From assembly GCA_902470815.1 (NCBI GenBank), contig CABRHS010000020.1, positions 1 through 24,126 of the forward strand: a stretch of DNA of 24,126 nt, in the 5' to 3' direction. The number at the start of each line of letters is the position of its first letter. Within the stretch, counting starts at the first letter, position 1. The DNA comes from an uncultured Collinsella sp. Lineage in GTDB: Bacteria > Actinomycetota > Coriobacteriia > Coriobacteriales > Coriobacteriaceae. Shown one piece after another: positions 1-6,909 of this stretch. The notes under the pieces are model-generated. The model did no database searches. It was given only the letters and a program-made list of their open reading frames with translations, and was not told where the DNA came from. Made by a program: the position numbers and the translations under genes.

Positions 1-17
1 GTGTGCTCTTCCGATCT
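1..17. other. Illumina adapter remnant (assembly artefact)
   Basis: The first 17 bases, GTGTGCTCTTCCGATCT, are identical to the 3' end of the standard Illumina TruSeq read-2 adapter. They directly abut a long inverted repeat. They should be treated as untrimmed adapter at a contig end, not as genomic sequence, and any short reading frame that starts here is spurious. Confidence 0.93.
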
Positions 18-86
18 ATTGGGGTCGGGTGCGTTTTACACATGGCAACCGCACACAGCCATGTGTAAAACGCACCCGACCCCAAT
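18..86. terminator. Long perfect hairpin downstream of murB
   Basis: Bases 18-46 and 58-86 are perfect reverse complements (29 bp) around an 11-nt loop. The element lies 29 bases past the murB stop codon, where a terminator for the leftward murB transcript is expected. No U-tract can be judged because adapter sequence follows at once. The architecture resembles the hairpin at 8011-8096. A fold-back library artefact at the contig end is the main alternative. Confidence 0.6.
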
Positions 87-115
87 TACGCATCTTGCGC
101 GTCTCGCGCGCCGTA

Positions 116-1066
116 TCAGAATTCGCCGACCATGCGGACCTCGGGCTCAAGGTCCACGCCGAACTGGGACTTCACCTCGTCCTGCACGTGCTCGATGAGG
201 CCGAGCACGTCCTTCGCGCTCGCGCGGCCCACGTTGACCACGAACCCGCAGTGCTTCTCGCTCACCTGCGCATCGCCCACGCGCGCGCCGCGCAGGCCCG
301 CATCCATGATGAGCTTGCCGGCGAAATACCCCTCGGGGCGCTTGAAGGTCGACCCGGCGCTCGGCAGCCCGAGGGGCTGCTTCTCCTCGCGGCGGCGGCG
401 GTAGTCATCCATCTCTGATCGCACCATGGCGGGACTTGAGGGCGAGAGCTTGAACGTCGCGCTCAAGACGACGAGGCCGTCGTCGTGCACGCGGCTCTTG
501 CGGTAGCCCATCTTGAGGTCACGTGCCTCGAGCGTCACCACCGAACCGCGATTGCCCTGCTTGCTGGGCACGTACACACGCACGGACTCGAGCACCTCGC
601 CGGTCGTGCCGCCGTAGGCGCCGGCGTTCATGAAGCAGGCCCCACCCACGGTGGCGGGGATGCCCCAGAGCGGCTCCATGCCGGAGAGGCCCTGGTCGGC
701 GGCGGCAAGCGCCACGTCGCGCAGCAACGCGCCGGCCTCCGCCGTCACGCGCCAACGCGATGCATCCACCTCGATGCCGGCGAAGTTGTCACGCAGCAGC
801 ACGACGACGCCGCGGATGCCCCGGTCGCCCACCAGCAGGTCCGATCCGTTGCCCACGACCGTCACGGGAACGCCGCCCGCGTAGCAGGTGTCCAGCACGC
901 GCACGAGGGCGTCGGCCGTGCGCGGCGCGACCAGCACGTCGGCAGGCCCGCCGATCTTGAACGTGGTGTGCTCGCGCATGGGCTCCGCCATGAGGACGCC
1001 GTCCTCGCCAGCGATCTGCGCCAGGACGCACAGCATCTCTTCACTCACGTACTCATGCTCGTGCAT
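116..1066 (-). CDS. murB: UDP-N-acetylenolpyruvoylglucosamine reductase
   Basis: MurB reduces UDP-GlcNAc-enolpyruvate to UDP-MurNAc with NADPH and FAD, the second committed step of cytoplasmic peptidoglycan precursor synthesis. The 316-residue product has the FAD-binding start THTFKIGG-like segment (here TTFKIGGPAD), the VVGNGSDLLV loop, GIPATVGGACFMNAGAYG, and YRKSR. The proton-donor serine is in SAGSTFKRP (Ser239) and the C-terminal catalytic glutamate is in LEPEVRMVG (Glu309). The compact SAGSTFKRP form without the extra tyrosine-bearing insertion points to a type II MurB. The ATG at 1066 is preceded by a strong GGGGGAGGT Shine-Dalgarno about 7 nt away. The gene stands alone and diverges from the riboflavin transport operon. 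Confidence 0.97.
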   Translation of the reverse strand: MHEHEYVSEEMLCVLAQIAGEDGVLMAEPMREHTTFKIGGPADVLVAPRTADALVRVLDTCYAGGVPVTVVGNGSDLLVGDRGIRGVVVLLRDNFAGIEVDASRWRVTAEAGALLRDVALAAADQGLSGMEPLWGIPATVGGACFMNAGAYGGTTGEVLESVRVYVPSKQGNRGSVVTLEARDLKMGYRKSRVHDDGLVVLSATFKLSPSSPAMVRSEMDDYRRRREEKQPLGLPSAGSTFKRPEGYFAGKLIMDAGLRGARVGDAQVSEKHCGFVVNVGRASAKDVLGLIEHVQDEVKSQFGVDLEPEVRMVGEF

Positions 1067-1104
1067 CGGGATACCTCCCCCGTGTAGAAAACAAGTCTTG
1101 CCCC

Positions 1105-1110
1105 ACTATA
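1105..1110 (-). promoter_or_regulatory. Possible -10 box of murB
   Basis: On the minus strand this reads TATAGT, about 40 bases upstream of the murB start. No convincing -35 hexamer lies 17 bases further up (GCCGAT), so this is a weak call based on the -10 alone. Confidence 0.35.
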
Positions 1111-1223
1111 CCCAACTGGACCGCCCTATCGGCCGATCGACCCCGCGAGTCTTTTCCCGCCTGAAGGCCCAGCGCAAAAAATACAAGCCCGCCAACCGGC
1201 TCAGTCGCCAAGCCGAAAGGCCG

Positions 1224-1252
1224 TTGCGCCCCGGGGAAAGGCGCGATATAGT
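1224..1252 (+). promoter_or_regulatory. Promoter of the riboflavin ECF operon
   Basis: TTGCGC (1224-1229) and TATAGT (1247-1252) are separated by exactly 17 bases. The predicted transcription start near 1259 falls at the first base pair of the FMN riboswitch (1260), which supports the call strongly. Confidence 0.75.
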
Positions 1253-1259
1253 CGAGATT

Positions 1260-1399
1260 GTTTCAGGGCGGGGTGCAATTCCCCACCGGCGGTAAATGCG
1301 CGGCAAAACCCCTTGCCGGGCGCATGAGCCCGCGAGCCGCGAAGCGCGGCCGACCCGGTGAGATTCCGGGGCCGACGGTATAGTCCGGAATGAAGAAAC
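1260..1399 (+). ncRNA. FMN riboswitch (RFN element)
   Basis: All conserved blocks of the RFN element appear in order: AGGGCGGGGTGCAATTCCCC at 1265, ACCGGCGGTAAA, GAGCCCGCGAGC, GACCCGGTGAGATTCCGG, GGGCCGACGGTATAGTCCGG, and the closing GAAGAAA. The P1 helix can close through GTTTC (1260-1264) with GAAAC (1395-1399). The ribU Shine-Dalgarno GGAAGGTG follows immediately and I see no U-tract terminator before the start codon. Repression by bound FMN is therefore more likely to act on translation than on transcription, which is an inference. Confidence 0.96.
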
Positions 1400-1413
1400 G
1401 GAAGGTGTATTCC

Positions 1414-1959
1414 ATGAACAATGCTATGAACTCGAAGCGGATCGCCCTCACGGCGCTCTTCACCGCCGCCTCGCTCATCCTGAGCTTTGTGCAGATCCCG
1501 ATTTTCCCCATCGCCCCCTGGCTCATGTTCGATCCGTCAGGCATCGCGTGCCTCATCGCCGCGCTGGCCTTCGGCCCGAAGCTCGGCGCCGCCGTCGCCA
1601 TAATCTCCTGGCTGCCCCGCGTCTTCCTCGACCCGTTCGGCGCGCCCATGGGCATGCTCTCCACCTGCGCGCTCATCATCCCCGCCGCACTCGTCTACCG
1701 CAAGGGCGGCCGTTCGCGCAAGGCGTCCCTCGCCGGCATGGTGCTGGGCGCGGCCGTCTCCGTCGTCCTCTCCTGCGCCATGAACCTCGTGGTCACGCCG
1801 CTGTACACTGCGATCAGCATGGCAGACGTGGCCGCCATGATCATCCCCGTCCTGCTGCCCTTCAACGTCCTCAAGATGCTCATCAGCATCGTGGCGGGCC
1901 AGGTTCTGCTCACCCCCTGCATGAACGTCCTCAAGGCCCAGGGAGCGACGGTCGCGTGA
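1414..1959 (+). CDS. ribU: ECF transporter S component, riboflavin-specific (RibU-like)
   Basis: This is the membrane substrate-binding subunit of an energy-coupling-factor transporter. The 181-residue product is almost wholly hydrophobic, with about five to six membrane segments. It has a RibU-like loop after the first helix (VQIPIFPIAPWLMFDPSGIACLIAALAFGP). The riboflavin assignment rests on this family resemblance and mainly on the FMN riboswitch directly upstream. I chose ATG 1414 because GGAAGGTG lies 7 nt before it. An in-frame ATG at 1390 would lie inside the riboswitch P1 helix and lacks a ribosome site. The stop codon overlaps the start of the ATPase gene (TGATG at 1957-1961), so the operon is translationally coupled. 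Confidence 0.88.
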   Translation: MNNAMNSKRIALTALFTAASLILSFVQIPIFPIAPWLMFDPSGIACLIAALAFGPKLGAAVAIISWLPRVFLDPFGAPMGMLSTCALIIPAALVYRKGGRSRKASLAGMVLGAAVSVVLSCAMNLVVTPLYTAISMADVAAMIIPVLLPFNVLKMLISIVAGQVLLTPCMNVLKAQGATVA

Positions 1960-3593
1960 TGACCACCTCCGCCTCCGCGGGGCCGACCTCCCCCGTCATC
2001 TCCCTCGACCATGTGCATCTCGCATACCCCGGCGCCGATGTCGAGGCGCTAAGCGACCTCACCCTGCAGATTCCGGCGGGGCAGAACGTCTGCATCCTCG
2101 GGGGCAACGGATCGGGCAAATCGACGCTCCTGCAGCTCGTCAACGCGCTTGCCCTCCCCACGTCGGGAGAGGTCTCCGTCTGCGGCATGAGCACGTCCGA
2201 CCCCGCGCTCTCCCTCAAGATCAGGGCCCGGACGGCGAGCGTGTTCCAGCATCCCGAGGACCAGATGGTCACCAGCATCGTCGCCGACGACGTGGCGTTC
2301 GGCCCGGAGAACCTCCGCGTTCCCCAGCCGTCCATCGCGCGTCGCGTCGAGAGCGCCCTCGCGGCGGTCGACATGACCGAGCACGCCCAAAGCGACCCCT
2401 CGGACCTCTCCGGGGGCCAGACGCAGCGCGTCGCCATCGCCGGCGCGATCGCCATGGAGCCGGAGATCCTGCTCCTCGATGAACCCTGCGCGATGCTCGA
2501 CGCGGAGGGCCGGGAGAGCGTGCGCGCCATCATCTCCCAGCTGCACGAGCAGGGCATCACCATCCTGCACGTGACCCACTTCATGGAAGACGCCCGGTCC
2601 GCCGAGCGCGTCATCGTGCTCGACCGCGGGGCCATCGCCTTTGACGGTCCCCCCGCCGAGCTGTTCGAGCAGCCGCAGCTCGTGAACGAGCTGGGCCTCG
2701 AGATGCCCCGCCGCGCGGTCGGGCTGAACGCCCCCGCCTCCGGCCCGCAGCCGGGCGCCTCTCCCACCGCGACCACGGCACCTCAAACCTCGCCTTCAGT
2801 CGTCTTCGACCGCGTCTCGTTCTCTTATGCGCAGGCGGCCAACCCGCGCAAGCGCTCAAAGGGCCGCTCGCTCTTCGGAAGGACGCGCGACGGAAATGCC
2901 GCCGCACCCTCCGCCGGCGACGCGCCGCTCGCGGTCGACTCGATCTCCTTCGAGGCCCATCCCGGCACGCTCACCGCCCTCATCGGACGCACGGGCTCCG
3001 GCAAATCCACCACCGCGGAGCTCGCATGCGCGCTCAAGCTCCCCAGCTCCGGCTCCGTCCGCATCGCGGGCATCGATACCTCCGACCTCGAGCGCCGCAA
3101 GGAGCTGCGCCGGCTGGTCGGCTACGTGGCGCAGCTTCCCGAGCGGCAGCTCTTCGCCGAGACCGTCTTTGACGACGTCGCCTTCGGACCCCGCAATCTG
3201 GGGCTGTCCCCCGAGGAGGTCGAGGGCCGCGTGCGCGCGGCGCTGCGGTCCGTCAACATCGAGCCCGCCGACGCGCTCCTCCGCACGTCCCCCTTCGCGC
3301 TCTCAGGAGGCCAACAGCGCAGCGTCGCGCTCGCCGGCGTTCTCGCCATGCAGCAGCCCATCCTGGTGCTCGATGAGCCCATGGCCGGCCTCGACCCGAG
3401 GGGCCGAGCCCGCGTGCGCGAGCTGATTCGCGCCCTCAAACGCGCGGGGACCACCCTCCTCATGGTCACGCACAGCATGGAGGACGTCGCCGAGCTCGCC
3501 GACCAGGTGGTCGCCCTCGAGTGCGGCCGGCGCGTGGACCCGTCGCTCGCACTCGATTCCCGGGAGGTGGGTGGCCATGGCGCTGCGCGCTAG
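1959..3593 (+). CDS. Fused double ECF ATPase (EcfA1-EcfA2)
   Basis: The 544-residue protein holds two ABC ATPase domains that most Firmicutes encode as separate EcfA1 and EcfA2 chains. It hydrolyses ATP on the cytoplasmic face to drive vitamin uptake through EcfT. Domain one has Walker A GGNGSGKST (48-56), signature LSGGQTQRV and Walker B ILLLDEP. Domain two has Walker A GRTGSGKST (from about 343), signature LSGGQQRS and Walker B ILVLDEP, each followed by a switch histidine (VTH). A Pro/Ala/Thr-rich linker joins the domains, and a basic low-complexity insertion (KRSKG...) sits in the N-terminal part of the second domain. The start ATG (1959) overlaps the ribU stop. The long open frame extends further upstream, but that part is out of frame with ribU and has no family resemblance. 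Confidence 0.93.
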   Translation: MTTSASAGPTSPVISLDHVHLAYPGADVEALSDLTLQIPAGQNVCILGGNGSGKSTLLQLVNALALPTSGEVSVCGMSTSDPALSLKIRARTASVFQHPEDQMVTSIVADDVAFGPENLRVPQPSIARRVESALAAVDMTEHAQSDPSDLSGGQTQRVAIAGAIAMEPEILLLDEPCAMLDAEGRESVRAIISQLHEQGITILHVTHFMEDARSAERVIVLDRGAIAFDGPPAELFEQPQLVNELGLEMPRRAVGLNAPASGPQPGASPTATTAPQTSPSVVFDRVSFSYAQAANPRKRSKGRSLFGRTRDGNAAAPSAGDAPLAVDSISFEAHPGTLTALIGRTGSGKSTTAELACALKLPSSGSVRIAGIDTSDLERRKELRRLVGYVAQLPERQLFAETVFDDVAFGPRNLGLSPEEVEGRVRAALRSVNIEPADALLRTSPFALSGGQQRSVALAGVLAMQQPILVLDEPMAGLDPRGRARVRELIRALKRAGTTLLMVTHSMEDVAELADQVVALECGRRVDPSLALDSREVGGHGAAR

Positions 3594-4377
3594 CATCGGG
3601 CAATACTATTCCGTCGACTCCCCCGTTCACCAGCTCGATCCCCGAGTCAAGCTCGTGTCCGTGCTCGCCTTCATGGTGAGCTGCTTTTTCGTCGACTCGC
3701 CGTCCACCCTGCTACTCGCGGGGCTCGCCATCGGGCTCGCCGTCGCGTTCGCCCGCGTCCCCGCACGGCGGCTCCTCTCGCAGATCCGCCCCATCGCGTT
3801 GTTCCTCGTGATCACCTCTGTCGTCAACCTGTTCTTCGTGCAAACTGGCGATATCGCGCTCGCCATGGGCCCGCTGTGCATCCACTGGGGCGGCGTCGAG
3901 GCAGCGGTGCTCTACACCGCCCGGTTCTTCCTGCTCCTGGTTGCCGGGTCCCTGCTCACGCTCACCACGACGCCCGTCGCGCTCGCCGATGCGGCGGAGA
4001 GGCTGCTGTCCCCCCTGGAGCGCCTGGGGGTGCCCGTTGGCCAAGGCGCTCTCGTCCTCTCCATCGCGCTGCGTTTTGTGCCCACCCTCTCGCAGGAGGC
4101 GGAGCACATCGTGGCCGCCCAGACCGCCCGCGGGGCTGACTTGGAGAACAAGGGCGCCCTCGCGTACGCGCGCGCCTGCGTCCCGCTCATCGTCCCGCTG
4201 TTCGCCAGCGCCCTTCGCCACGCCGACAACCTGGGCCGAGCCATGGACGCGCGCTGCTACACCGGCGGGGAGCGCACCCACTACCACGTCATGAGGCTCG
4301 ACGCACGCCGCGACGCACCGGCCATCGCCGCGCTCGCGGCCTACATCATCCTCCTCGTGCTCCTGGGCGTGGCGTAG
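3577..4377 (+). CDS. ecfT: ECF transporter transmembrane scaffold protein
   Basis: EcfT couples ATP hydrolysis by the EcfA dimer to toppling of the S component in the membrane. The 266-residue product has an N-terminal QYYSVDSPVHQLDPRVKL segment typical of the family, about five to six membrane helices, and a cytoplasmic coupling region. Its first coupling motif is intact (ARG, residues 184-186). The second reads ARC (225-227) where ARG is usual. ATG 3577 follows GGGAGG by about 9 nt and overlaps the 3' end of the ATPase gene by 17 bases. A GTG at 3571 is possible. With ribU and the fused ATPase it completes a functional ECF transporter under one promoter. Confidence 0.93.
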   Translation: MALRASIGQYYSVDSPVHQLDPRVKLVSVLAFMVSCFFVDSPSTLLLAGLAIGLAVAFARVPARRLLSQIRPIALFLVITSVVNLFFVQTGDIALAMGPLCIHWGGVEAAVLYTARFFLLLVAGSLLTLTTTPVALADAAERLLSPLERLGVPVGQGALVLSIALRFVPTLSQEAEHIVAAQTARGADLENKGALAYARACVPLIVPLFASALRHADNLGRAMDARCYTGGERTHYHVMRLDARRDAPAIAALAAYIILLVLLGVA

Positions 4378-4394
4378 AGGGCAGCTGCAGCCCT
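4378..4394 (+). terminator. Weak hairpin after ecfT
   Basis: AGGGC (4378-4382) can pair with GCCCT (4390-4394) directly after the ecfT stop, with the self-complementary core GCAGCTGC between. Only a scattered T run follows (CATTT), so termination is uncertain. Confidence 0.3.
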
Positions 4395-4496
4395 CATGCT
4401 CTCATTTCCGTGAAGTTTGCCCCCGCCGCATACGCTTACGGTATGCTGGGTCCAGATATGTGGCGTACATCATTCACACCAGCAAACGGAGCACCC

Positions 4497-5714
4497 ATGT
4501 CGCACAATCACCCCGCGCCCGCCTTTGAGACCAAGGGTCCGGAGCGCGCTCACACCACCCTCGTCAACCAAACCCGCGGCACCGCCATCTCGCGCAGGGA
4601 CGCGCTCAAGGCGGCCCTCATGCTCGCCGGAACGGCCACGTTGTTCGGCCTCCCCCAGCGCGCGCATGCCGCGCGCGCCACGCAGGAGACGCTCGACGCG
4701 CTCGCGACGGCCGAGGACAAGCTCGCCGCGGTTGAATCCGAGCTCGACCAGCTCGCCAAGGAGTTCCAGGCGCTGACGATCGAGCAGGAGCGCACCATCT
4801 CCCAGATCGACGACACGCAGGTCCAGATCGATAACACGCAGGTCCAGATCGACCGCAAGCAGGCCGAGCTGGAACGCAAGCAAGAGGTGCTCGCCGGGCG
4901 CGTGGCGACCAGCTACAAAGACGGCCCCGCCAGCACCCTCAAGCTCCTCCTCGCCTCCAAGTCCTTTGACGAGCTGCTCACCAACAGCCGCTACGTCGAG
5001 AAGATCAACGATGCCGACAAGCAGGTCATCTCCGAGGTCCAGGCCATTCGCACCGAGCTGGAGGAGCAGAAGGCCGAGCTTGAGGGGCAGAAGGCCGAGC
5101 TCGAGGAGCTCAACCAGCGGCAATCCGACCAACTCGACGCCATGCGCGCCAAACAGGAGGAGGTGCGCCAGCTCGTCGACGGCCTCTCCAACGACGTCAA
5201 AGAGCTCATGGCCAAGCGCGACGCCGAGTACCTCGCCGCCGTGGAGGAGGAGAGGCGCCAGCAGCTCGCCCAGCAGCAGCATCAGCAGGGGGGCGTCACC
5301 TTCCTGCCTGGCAACGCCCAGATAACGGGCTCGTCGCGCAGCCAGGAACGCGTCGTGTCCTGCTGCCACGCCGTCCCGAGCCCCGGTGCGGGCCTCTGCG
5401 CCATGTGGGTCTCGCGCGTGTTCGCCGCGGCGGGCTTCAGCTACCTTGGCGGCAACGCCAACGACATGTACAACCGCTGGTGCACGAGCTCCAACAAGGA
5501 CGACCTGCGCGTGGGCATGATGATCGCCGTGCCCACCTACTCCAAGAACTCGATGGGGCGCATATACGGCCACGTTGGCATCTACGTCGGCAACAACACC
5601 GTCATGGAGAACGTCGGCAACATCGCCTCCACCAACCTCGACCAGTGGATCGCGTACTACGGCGATACCGTGAGCCCGCGCTGGGGCTGGGCGGGCGGCT
5701 GGGCCCTCGAGTAA
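4497..5714 (+). CDS. Exported coiled-coil protein with C-terminal Cys/His (NlpC/P60- or CHAP-like) hydrolase domain
   Basis: This is a probable cell-wall hydrolase or division-associated peptidase acting outside the membrane. Of 405 residues, 1-58 look like a Tat signal: SRRDALK (32-38, twin Arg 33-34), a hydrophobic run, then cleavage near AHA (58). About 60-285 form a long charged coiled coil with in-frame 21-bp repeats (TQVQID twice, QKAELE twice). A Gln-rich linker follows, then a compact domain with Cys301 (GLCAMWVSRVF) and His359 (YGHVGIYVG) as the likely nucleophile and base, as in papain-like NlpC/P60 or CHAP folds. The start ATG 4497 has GGAG 5 nt upstream. An upstream in-frame GTG (4410) would bury the signal peptide. 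PcsB/CwlO-type proteins share the coiled-coil plus hydrolase plan. The exact bond cleaved cannot be read from sequence. Confidence 0.82.
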   Translation: MSHNHPAPAFETKGPERAHTTLVNQTRGTAISRRDALKAALMLAGTATLFGLPQRAHAARATQETLDALATAEDKLAAVESELDQLAKEFQALTIEQERTISQIDDTQVQIDNTQVQIDRKQAELERKQEVLAGRVATSYKDGPASTLKLLLASKSFDELLTNSRYVEKINDADKQVISEVQAIRTELEEQKAELEGQKAELEELNQRQSDQLDAMRAKQEEVRQLVDGLSNDVKELMAKRDAEYLAAVEEERRQQLAQQQHQQGGVTFLPGNAQITGSSRSQERVVSCCHAVPSPGAGLCAMWVSRVFAAAGFSYLGGNANDMYNRWCTSSNKDDLRVGMMIAVPTYSKNSMGRIYGHVGIYVGNNTVMENVGNIASTNLDQWIAYYGDTVSPRWGWAGGWALE

Positions 5715-5760
5715 AGCGCTATACTTGCATGCATCATCCCCACTTGAAAGGAACGCGCTC

Positions 5761-6816
5761 ATGACGCAAGCCCTCGACGCAAAAGACACGTGCGTCCTTG
5801 TCACCGGCGGCGCTGGGTTCATCGGCTCCCATACCGTCGTCGAGCTGCTCAAACTCGGTTACCAGGTCGTCATCGTCGACGACCTGTCCAACTCCTCCGC
5901 AAAAGTCGAGGACCGCATCAAGACCATCGTCGGCGATGAGGCGGCGGCCAATCTCACCATGTACGTGGCCGATGTGAACGACCGCGAGGCGCTCGGGCGC
6001 ATCTTTGACGCTCACCGCATCGACCGCGTGATCCACTTCGCCGGCTACAAGGCCGTTGGCGAGTCCGTGGTCAAGCCCATCGAGTACTACAGCAACAACA
6101 TCGGCAACACGCTCACGCTCGTCGACGTCATGCGAGAGCACGACTGCAAGTCGATCATCTTCTCCAGCTCCGCCACCGTCTACGGCGACCCCGACAGCCT
6201 TCCGCTGACCGAGGAGAGCCCCAAGAAGCCCGCCACCAACCCCTACGGCTGGACCAAGTGGATGATCGAGCAGATGCTCACCGATCTCCACACCGCAGAC
6301 GCCGAGTGGAACGTCGTGCTGCTGCGCTACTTCAACCCCATCGGCGCGCACGCCAGCGGCCTCATGGGCGAGGACCCTAAGGGCATCCCCAACAACCTGC
6401 TGCCCTACGTGGCGCAGACGGCCATCGGCAAACGCGAGGCGGTGCACGTCTTCGGCGACGATTACCCCACTCCCGACGGTACCGGCGTCCGCGATTACAT
6501 CCACGTCTGCGATCTTGCCTCCGGCCACGCCGCTGCGCTCGCCTGGATGAACGGTCGCGAGGGCGTCGAGGTGTTCAATCTGGGCACCGGCCGCGGCACC
6601 TCCGTGCTCGAGATCATCCACGCCTTCGGCGAGGCCTGCGGGCACGAGGTTCCCTACGTGATCGACCCGCGCCGCCCCGGCGACGTGGCCGAGAACTACG
6701 CCGATTGCTCCAAGGCCCGCGACCTCATGGGCTGGGAGGCGCAGTTCGATATCAGCGACATGTGCCGCGACGCCTGGAACTGGCAATCCAATAACCCCGA
6801 CGGCTACGAGGGGTAA
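5761..6816 (+). CDS. galE: UDP-glucose 4-epimerase
   Basis: GalE interconverts UDP-glucose and UDP-galactose with tightly bound NAD, serving the Leloir pathway and supplying galactose for surface glycans. The 351-residue protein has the Rossmann GGAGFIG motif (16-22). The SDR catalytic set is complete: Ser137 in SSSATVYG and Tyr162/Lys166 in YGWTK, spaced 25 residues apart as in E. coli GalE. The C-terminal signature RDYIHVCDLASGH is also present. ATG 5761 follows GAAAGGA by about 8 nt. A TATACT box at 5720-5725 could be its -10, but no good -35 is seen. The gene stands between two envelope-related genes, so a role in glycan precursor supply is plausible. Confidence 0.97.
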   Translation: MTQALDAKDTCVLVTGGAGFIGSHTVVELLKLGYQVVIVDDLSNSSAKVEDRIKTIVGDEAAANLTMYVADVNDREALGRIFDAHRIDRVIHFAGYKAVGESVVKPIEYYSNNIGNTLTLVDVMREHDCKSIIFSSSATVYGDPDSLPLTEESPKKPATNPYGWTKWMIEQMLTDLHTADAEWNVVLLRYFNPIGAHASGLMGEDPKGIPNNLLPYVAQTAIGKREAVHVFGDDYPTPDGTGVRDYIHVCDLASGHAAALAWMNGREGVEVFNLGTGRGTSVLEIIHAFGEACGHEVPYVIDPRRPGDVAENYADCSKARDLMGWEAQFDISDMCRDAWNWQSNNPDGYEG

Positions 6817-6841
6817 GCTCCACCACCCGTGGAATCCCATG

Positions 6842-6867
6842 CGGGGCGGCTCCGGTCGCCCCGTTTT
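6842..6867 (+). terminator. Rho-independent terminator of galE
   Basis: CGGGGCG (6842-6848) pairs with CGCCCCG (6857-6863) around an 8-nt loop, followed by TTTT (6864-6867). It lies 25 bases past the galE stop and before the polyprenyl synthase gene. Confidence 0.7.
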
Positions 6868-6909
6868 GCTAGCATTGTGCAAGAGAGAACCCGGTGGAAA
6901 GGGCCGTAC

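Noticed and set aside
1..198. Short open frames at the left edge
   Set aside because: They start in adapter sequence and run through a hairpin and into the antisense of murB.
5720..5725. Promoter for galE based on TATACT
   Set aside because: No acceptable -35 hexamer at 16-18 bases, so it was mentioned only in the galE entry and not listed as a promoter.
4470..5852. Long open frame (460 codons) antisense to the coiled-coil hydrolase
   Set aside because: It is a reflection of GC-rich codon use. The plus-strand protein has a signal peptide, heptads and a Cys/His site, while the antisense product is low-complexity Leu/Val/Gly with no family resemblance.
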